A stretch of 9,322 nt of DNA from Buttiauxella sp035271705 (GTDB lineage: Bacteria; Pseudomonadota; Gammaproteobacteria; Enterobacterales; Enterobacteriaceae), in assembly GCF_035271705.1 (NCBI RefSeq), contig NZ_DATERI010000202.1, positions 1 through 9,322 on the forward strand, read 5' to 3'. Below, one piece after another: positions 5,741-9,322 of this stretch. The notes below the pieces were generated by a model. The model was not told where the DNA came from and searched no databases. It saw nothing but the letters and a program-made list of their open reading frames with translations. The stretch's first letter is position 1, and the number at the start of each line of letters is the position of its first letter. A program made the translations under genes and the position numbers.

Positions 5741-6828
5741 CATTCATCCTCTTCAACGACTCGGGCGGGTATCAGTACCACCGGATCGGCGTGTAATTGC
5801 TGTAATAAACGCTCTACAGGGGCGGCCAGTCCTACGGACGGAGGCTGCGCTAAGTTATACCAGAGAGCGGTTCCTTCATCCATGCACCCGCTAAATGAAA
5901 GCACCGGGAGCCACATCGGGACAATATCCAAATGGAAGTGGCTGAAAGTATGACGGAATGCGGTTAATTGCGTGAGATTATTTGCTGGGATTTGGCGTTG
6001 TACTAGCCAGTCGTGTAACTGCGTTTCGGTTTCAAACTGCGGGAAGCAGTACAAACCTCCCCAAAGACCCACGGCCGGGCGCTGGGAAAGTAAAATACTT
6101 TGTTGATGCTGCATCATCAGGAAATAGCCGGTGCGCTCGGGTATTGTCACCTTGGGTTTTTTACCTGGATAACTCGCCCAGCTATTATTTGCATACGCCT
6201 GACAAATATTATTGACCGGGCAAAGTTCGCATTTTGGCTTTGAGCGCGTGCAAACCATTGCACCCAGATCCATCATCGCCTGGTTAAATTGGCTAACACC
6301 TTGCGCGGGTGTCACTTGCTCGCTGATGTCCCAAAGCTTCTTCTCAACATCTTTTTTACCCGGCCAGCCAGAAACGGCGTAACAACGTGCGAGAACTCGT
6401 TTCACATTGCCATCGAGGATCGGGAAATGTTTACCCAGTGAAAGTGAAAGGACTGCACCTGCGGTAGAACGGCCCACGCCGGGAAGTGCTGAAACCTCTT
6501 CAAAGGTTTCCGGGAACACGCCATTGTACTGATTTGCTACCATTTGTGCGGCTTTATGCAGGTTACGGGCGCGAGCGTAATAACCCAGTCCGGTCCACAG
6601 ATGCAGCACTTCATCTAACGGCGCATTGGCGAGATCAATGACTGTCGGGAAGCGTTCCATAAAGCGCTCAAAGTAAGGAATGACGGTGGCAACTTGCGTT
6701 TGTTGCAACATCACCTCAGACAGCCATACTTTGTAAGGCGTTTTTTCGAGTTGCCATGGCAGGGTTTTGCGGCCGTATTTTTGATACCAGTCGAGAACCT
6801 GGTGGGAGAATTGCGGCGCTTGTGTCAT
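5740..6828 (-). CDS. mutY: Adenine DNA glycosylase MutY
   Basis: MutY removes adenine mispaired with 8-oxoguanine (or G), starting base-excision repair that prevents G:C to T:A mutation. The 362-aa product has the helix-hairpin-helix glycosylase domain: catalytic Glu38 in WLSEVMLQQTQ, the hairpin LPGVGRSTAG (115-124) and catalytic Asp139 in ILDGNVKRVLAR. The [4Fe-4S] ligands C193, C200, C203 and C209 have the canonical 6-2-5 spacing. The C-terminal NUDIX-like domain that reads 8-oxoG runs from about 230, with QRPAVGLWGGLYCFPQF and FSHFHLD (295-301). E. coli MutY is 350 aa from memory; here the end is longer by about a dozen residues, rich in Val and acids, and runs into the yggX start. It is first in the mutY-yggX-mltC operon and divergent from trmB. 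The ribosome site before the ATG is poor. Confidence 0.97.
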   Translation of the reverse strand: MTQAPQFSHQVLDWYQKYGRKTLPWQLEKTPYKVWLSEVMLQQTQVATVIPYFERFMERFPTVIDLANAPLDEVLHLWTGLGYYARARNLHKAAQMVANQYNGVFPETFEEVSALPGVGRSTAGAVLSLSLGKHFPILDGNVKRVLARCYAVSGWPGKKDVEKKLWDISEQVTPAQGVSQFNQAMMDLGAMVCTRSKPKCELCPVNNICQAYANNSWASYPGKKPKVTIPERTGYFLMMQHQQSILLSQRPAVGLWGGLYCFPQFETETQLHDWLVQRQIPANNLTQLTAFRHTFSHFHLDIVPMWLPVLSFSGCMDEGTALWYNLAQPPSVGLAAPVERLLQQLHADPVVLIPARVVEEDE

Positions 6829-6857
6829 AGGTTGCCCGGCATCCGATAAATGTGTGA

Positions 6858-6863
6858 ATTATA
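6858..6863 (-). promoter_or_regulatory. Candidate -10 of mutY made at an ERIC edge
   Basis: On the minus strand the ERIC end GGGTA joins flanking ATT to give a perfect TATAAT, 29 bases before the mutY ATG, with a start expected near 6851. The hexamer 17 bp upstream (CCTGCA) is a poor -35 and there is no extended TG, so activity is uncertain. Confidence 0.35.
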
Positions 6864-6984
6864 CCCGTCACCCTTCAATATGCAGGGGTGTTGGCTGCTT
6901 TCATTCACCCGAATCACTGACTCAAGTAAGCTTATCGGAATTCACTCGATTGCCGCCTACCTGTATCTTGAAGTAACTTGGGTA
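6862..6984 (+). repeat. ERIC element B (mutY/trmB)
   Basis: A 123-bp ERIC element from TACCCGTCACCCTTCAATAT to AGTAACTTGGGTA, TA at both ends, in the same orientation as the other three. The core around GACTCAAGTAAGC is recognisable, and the conserved CCCC/GGGG pairing is replaced by CCGA/TCGG, so stem pairing is kept. It lies between divergent genes, 33 bp from the mutY start and 122 bp from trmB. It therefore sits in the 5' region of mutY rather than behind a gene. Confidence 0.88.
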
Positions 6985-7041
6985 TAGGGGGCTGATTCCA
7001 GCACAGACGGCTCCGTGCTGTAAACTGGAACTTTCTGGTGC

Positions 7042-7069
7042 TTGCTTCTCATCATTAACTTTGGATAAT
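7042..7069 (+). promoter_or_regulatory. Candidate promoter of trmB
   Basis: TTGCTT (7042-7047, 4/6) and GATAAT (7064-7069, 5/6) are separated by 16 bp, predicting a start about 30 bases before the trmB ATG. No clear operator is visible around it. Confidence 0.4.
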
Positions 7070-7106
7070 GCCCGTTTCACGAACACTAACTTAAAGCCTG
7101 AACACC

Positions 7107-7826
7107 ATGAAAAATGACGTCATCTCACCGGAATTTAATGAAGAAGGCCGCGCAATGCGCCGGATTCGTAGTTTTGTGCGCCGCCAGGGCCGCCTCACTA
7201 AAGGGCAGGAGCACGCACTGGAAAACTATTGGCCGGTGATGGGCGTTGAATATGAAACCGCGCCTGTCGATTTTGCAGCCCTGTTTGGTCGCGAAGCGCC
7301 AGTAACGCTGGAAATTGGTTTCGGCATGGGAACTTCGCTTGTCACAATGGCTCAGGTTAATCCACAGCAGGACTTTTTGGGCATTGAAGTACACTCGCCA
7401 GGTGTAGGTGCATGTCTCGCAACAGCCCATGAAGAGGGCGTTGAGAACCTACGGGTGATGTGTCACGACGCGGTTGAAGTGCTGCAAAAAATGATTCCTG
7501 ACAATTCTTTATCTATGGTTCAGCTCTTTTTCCCTGATCCATGGCACAAAGCACGTCATAATAAACGCCGTATCGTTCAAGTACCGTTTGCCGAGTTGGT
7601 GAAAAGTAAACTGAAACTGGGTGGCGTGTTCCATATGGCAACCGACTGGGAACCTTATGCCGAACACATGCTCGAAGTGATGTCCTCTATCGACGGTTAT
7701 CAAAACCAGTCGCAGAGTAACGACTACGTACCGCGCCCGGATTCACGTCCGGTGACCAAATTTGAACAACGTGGCCATCGTCTTGGTCATGGCGTATGGG
7801 ACTTAATGTTCGAGAGGGTAAAGTAA
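7107..7826 (+). CDS. trmB: tRNA (guanine-N7-)-methyltransferase TrmB
   Basis: TrmB uses S-adenosylmethionine to methylate N7 of G46 in the variable loop of many tRNAs. The 239-aa product has the same length and frame as I recall for E. coli. The SAM-binding loop is LEIGFGMGTSL with Glu69, followed by IEVHSPG (Glu94) and CHDAVEVL (Asp121). The tRNA-binding and active-site segment is FFPDPWHKARHNKRR (141-155, Asp144 and Lys148). Then come MATDWEPYAEHM (Asp180) and the C-terminal TKFEQRGHRLGHGVWDL (217-233). An Arg-rich N-terminus (RRIRSFVRRQGR) fits tRNA contact. The stop shares a base with the yggL start (TAATG), so the two form a coupled operon. The Shine-Dalgarno is weak. Confidence 0.97.
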   Translation: MKNDVISPEFNEEGRAMRRIRSFVRRQGRLTKGQEHALENYWPVMGVEYETAPVDFAALFGREAPVTLEIGFGMGTSLVTMAQVNPQQDFLGIEVHSPGVGACLATAHEEGVENLRVMCHDAVEVLQKMIPDNSLSMVQLFFPDPWHKARHNKRRIVQVPFAELVKSKLKLGGVFHMATDWEPYAEHMLEVMSSIDGYQNQSQSNDYVPRPDSRPVTKFEQRGHRLGHGVWDLMFERVK

Positions 7827-8152
7827 TGGCAATAAATCGTAGCCGTCGTTTGCGTAAGAAAATGCACATCGACGAATTCCAGGAATTGGGGTTCTCTGTT
7901 GCATGGCGTTTCCCGGAAGGCACCTCCGAAGAACAAATTGATAAAACCGTTGATGCGTTTATTGACGATGTTATCGATAAAAATGGTCTGGCTTTTGATG
8001 GCGGCGGCCACTTCTCCTGGGAAGGCTTAATCTGCCTGCAGGAAATCGGCAAATGCACCGAAGAGCATCAGGCTCTGGTGCGCAAATGGCTTGAAGAACA
8101 CAAAGCGGAAGATATTCGCACCAGTGATCTGTTTGATGTTTGGTGGGATTGA
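7826..8152 (+). CDS. yggL: YggL family protein (DUF469), ribosome-associated
   Basis: A small cytosolic protein of the YggL/DUF469 family; I recall reports that it associates with the 50S ribosomal subunit, but its role is not settled. The 108-aa product begins MAINRSRRLRKKMHIDEFQE, with a basic N-terminus, and ends RTSDLFDVWWD. The E. coli protein is also 108 aa from memory. The start at 7826 is chosen over an in-frame ATG at 7796 because it matches the family N-terminus and its A is the last base of the trmB stop. AGAGGGTAA at the end of trmB supplies GAGGG as ribosome site. The pairing with trmB links two translation-related products. Codons 51-101 overlap the segment repeated at 9172-9322. 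An ERIC element begins 4 bp after the stop. Confidence 0.95.
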   Translation: MAINRSRRLRKKMHIDEFQELGFSVAWRFPEGTSEEQIDKTVDAFIDDVIDKNGLAFDGGGHFSWEGLICLQEIGKCTEEHQALVRKWLEEHKAEDIRTSDLFDVWWD

Positions 8153-8156
8153 TATA

Positions 8157-8279
8157 TACCCGTAATCTTTCAATTTGCATGTGCGTTGGCTTTGCTCGCT
8201 CACCCCAGTCACTTACCTCAGTAAGCTCCTGGGGATTCACTGCGTCGCCGCCTTCCTGCAACTCGAAATCTTTTGGGTA
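8157..8279 (+). repeat. ERIC element C (yggL/yggN)
   Basis: A 123-bp ERIC, the one nearest consensus. The plus strand carries CGCTCACCCCAGTCACTTAC and GTAAGCTCCTGGGGATTCAC around CTCA, which is the standard ERIC core in reverse orientation. Left end TACCCG, right end TTTTGGGTA. It starts 4 bp after the yggL stop. Confidence 0.96.
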
Positions 8280-8294
8280 TTTGCAGCATAAATA

Positions 8295-8320
8295 GGTCGG
8301 TGAAAACCGGCCTTTTTTTT
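8295..8320 (+). terminator. Intrinsic terminator directly before yggN
   Basis: GGTCGG (8295-8300) and CCGGCC (8307-8312) pair with one U-G around TGAAAA and are followed by eight T. It is a textbook terminator for trmB-yggL. The T-run touches the yggN Shine-Dalgarno AGGAG at 8321-8325, so yggN transcripts coming from upstream must read through it. Confidence 0.85.
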
Positions 8321-8330
8321 AGGAGTAACT

Positions 8331-9047
8331 ATGATTCGTAAGGCTCTGATGGGCGTACTGCTACTCACCGCGATGCAGGCGCAGGCCGACTATAAATGCA
8401 GCGTCACACCTCGCGATGACGTGGTAATCAACCCGCAATCAGTTCAGGTTGTTGGCGAGAACGGTAACTTGGTTATTGCCCCGGACGGCAGCCTGCAATT
8501 CAACGGCAAACCCCACACTTTAAACGCAACGCAGCGCCAGTTGGCGGTGAATTATCAGCAAGCGTTGCGCGCAGATCTCCCGTGGATCAACAACGGCGCA
8601 TTGACCCGTGTTGAAAAAGGGCGTGTCGCGCTGGATAAAATCATCGCTCAGGAAGTCGGTGAGAGCAGCAATATGCGTGGCCGTCTGACTAAGCTCGATG
8701 CGCAGCTTAAAGAGCAAATGAGCCGCATTATTGAAACGCGTCAGGATGGTTTAACGTTCCACTATAAAGCGATTGATCAGGTTCGTGCTGATGGGCAACA
8801 ACTGGTAAATCAGGCGATGGGTGGCATCTTGCAGGACAGCATCAATGAAATGGGTGCAAAAGCAGTTCTAAAAGGCGGCGGTAATCCGTTGCAAGGCGTG
8901 TTGGGTAGCCTCGGCGGATTGCAGACGTCGATTCAGAATGAGTGGAAAAATCAGGAAAAAGATTTCGAGCAGTTTGGCCGCGACGTATGTAGCAAAGTCG
9001 TGACGCTGGAAGGGCAGCGGAAGGGCCTGGTCGAGACTCTAAAATAA
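8331..9047 (+). CDS. yggN: Exported protein of unknown function YggN (DUF2884)
   Basis: Function unknown. The 238-aa product belongs to the YggN/DUF2884 family (239 aa in E. coli from memory). It has a standard signal peptide MIRKALMGVLLLTAMQAQA with likely cleavage after Ala19, so it is probably periplasmic. The mature part has only two cysteines, C23 and C220, near its two ends, which could form a disulfide. The middle (about 95-170) is charged and probably helical (KLDAQLKEQMSRIIETR), followed by a Gly-rich segment GGGNPLQGVLGSLGGL (182-197) and another helical tail. The start is fixed by AGGAG five bases upstream. A strong terminator sits directly before that site, and no convincing promoter lies between it and the gene, so expression may rely on readthrough. 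An ERIC follows the stop with no gap. Confidence 0.94.
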   Translation: MIRKALMGVLLLTAMQAQADYKCSVTPRDDVVINPQSVQVVGENGNLVIAPDGSLQFNGKPHTLNATQRQLAVNYQQALRADLPWINNGALTRVEKGRVALDKIIAQEVGESSNMRGRLTKLDAQLKEQMSRIIETRQDGLTFHYKAIDQVRADGQQLVNQAMGGILQDSINEMGAKAVLKGGGNPLQGVLGSLGGLQTSIQNEWKNQEKDFEQFGRDVCSKVVTLEGQRKGLVETLK

Positions 9048-9172
9048 TATCCCCTTCATACTTCAAGCTGCATCTTTGTTGGCGGCGCTCCCGCGCTCTG
9101 GTCACTTACTTATGTAAGATCCCTGGGACTTGCTCTCTTGCCGCCGCAATGCCACTCGAATTATTTTGGGTA
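9048..9172 (+). repeat. ERIC element D (after yggN)
   Basis: A 125-bp ERIC from TATCCCCTTCATACTTCAAG to TTATTTTGGGTA, same orientation as A-C. The core GGTCACTTACTTATGTAAGATCC is somewhat diverged from consensus. Its first base follows the yggN TAA directly. Its right edge is the junction with the repeated yggL fragment. Confidence 0.9.
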
Positions 9173-9322
9173 TAAAAATGGCCTGGCTTTTGATGGCGGC
9201 GGCCACTTCTCCTGGGAAGGCTTAATCTGCCTGCAGGAAATCGGCAAATGCACCGAAGAGCATCAGGCTCTGGTGCGCAAATGGCTTGAAGAACACAAAG
9301 CGGAAGATATTCGCACCAGTGA
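9172..9322 (+). pseudogene. Partial copy of yggL 3' half (codons 51-101)
   Basis: These 151 bases match 7977-8127 with one difference, T at 7987 against C at 9182, which is silent (Gly GGT to GGC). The offset is exactly 1195. There is no start codon or ribosome site in the yggL frame, so if real the copy is a 5'-truncated fragment, or the beginning of a tandem repeat that continues past the window. It may instead be a chimeric end added during assembly. In E. coli I would expect ansB after yggN, not a second yggL. Confidence 0.9.

Noticed and set aside
5423..5953. Plus-strand open frame of 176 codons
   Set aside because: It lies antisense to yggX and the end of mutY, both certain by homology; its translation resembles no known family and has no ribosome site.
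7796..7825. Longer yggL reading frame inside trmB
   Set aside because: The known family start MAxNRSRR lies at 7826 with a ribosome site before it.
7971..8261. Minus-strand open frame of 96 codons across yggL and ERIC C
   Set aside because: It is antisense to yggL and half of it is ERIC sequence; no product is credible.
2688..9172. Repeated 120-bp units considered as a CRISPR or REP/BIME array
   Set aside because: The units are far apart, end in inverted repeats and match the ERIC core; there are no regular spacers and no cas genes.
9178..9225. Short frame starting at ATG 9178 in the repeated yggL fragment
   Set aside because: Out of the yggL frame, no ribosome site, stops after 15 codons.

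Overview
The window is a chromosomal segment from a member of the Enterobacteriaceae close to, but not the same as, Escherichia coli. The gene set and order (tRNA-Phe, speC, nupG, mltC, yggX, mutY, trmB, yggL, yggN) match my recollection of the E. coli speC-nupG-mutY neighbourhood. The proteins are near full-length matches to the E. coli families but clearly diverged, and base composition looks close to 50 percent GC. There is no phage, plasmid, IS element, CRISPR array or defence system.

Layout. 1-119: tRNA-Phe(GAA) on the minus strand with a clean intrinsic terminator and a stringent-type promoter. 120-554: a long divergent spacer with no ordinary gene. It holds the tRNA promoter, a candidate speC promoter and a structured leader with two tiny overlapping ORFs and several stem-loops. 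555-2699: speC (+), convergent with nupG (-). 4085-4337: a regulatory gap with CytR-like octamers and CRP-like sites upstream of nupG, plus a 15-bp-stem hairpin behind mltC. 4338-6828: a tight minus-strand operon mutY-yggX-mltC. 6829-7106: divergent gap to trmB. 7107-9047: trmB-yggL (overlapping by one base) and yggN on the plus strand.

Four ERIC elements (about 122-125 bp, all in one orientation, all flanked by TA) lie at speC/nupG, mutY/trmB, yggL/yggN and after yggN. Three sit at or within 4 bp of a stop codon. One supplies the last three codons and the stop of speC, and one completes a perfect TATAAT upstream of mutY.

The genes are housekeeping: polyamine synthesis (SpeC), nucleoside import (NupG), cell-wall turnover (MltC), protection from oxidative damage (YggX, MutY), tRNA m7G46 modification (TrmB), a ribosome-linked small protein (YggL) and an exported protein of unknown role (YggN).

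Two things deserve a second look. The first is the speC leader, which has attenuator-like architecture. The second is the last 151 bases, an almost exact copy of the 3' half of yggL starting at the end of the last ERIC. That is either a tandem-duplication junction or, given a length typical of one short sequencing read, an assembly artefact.
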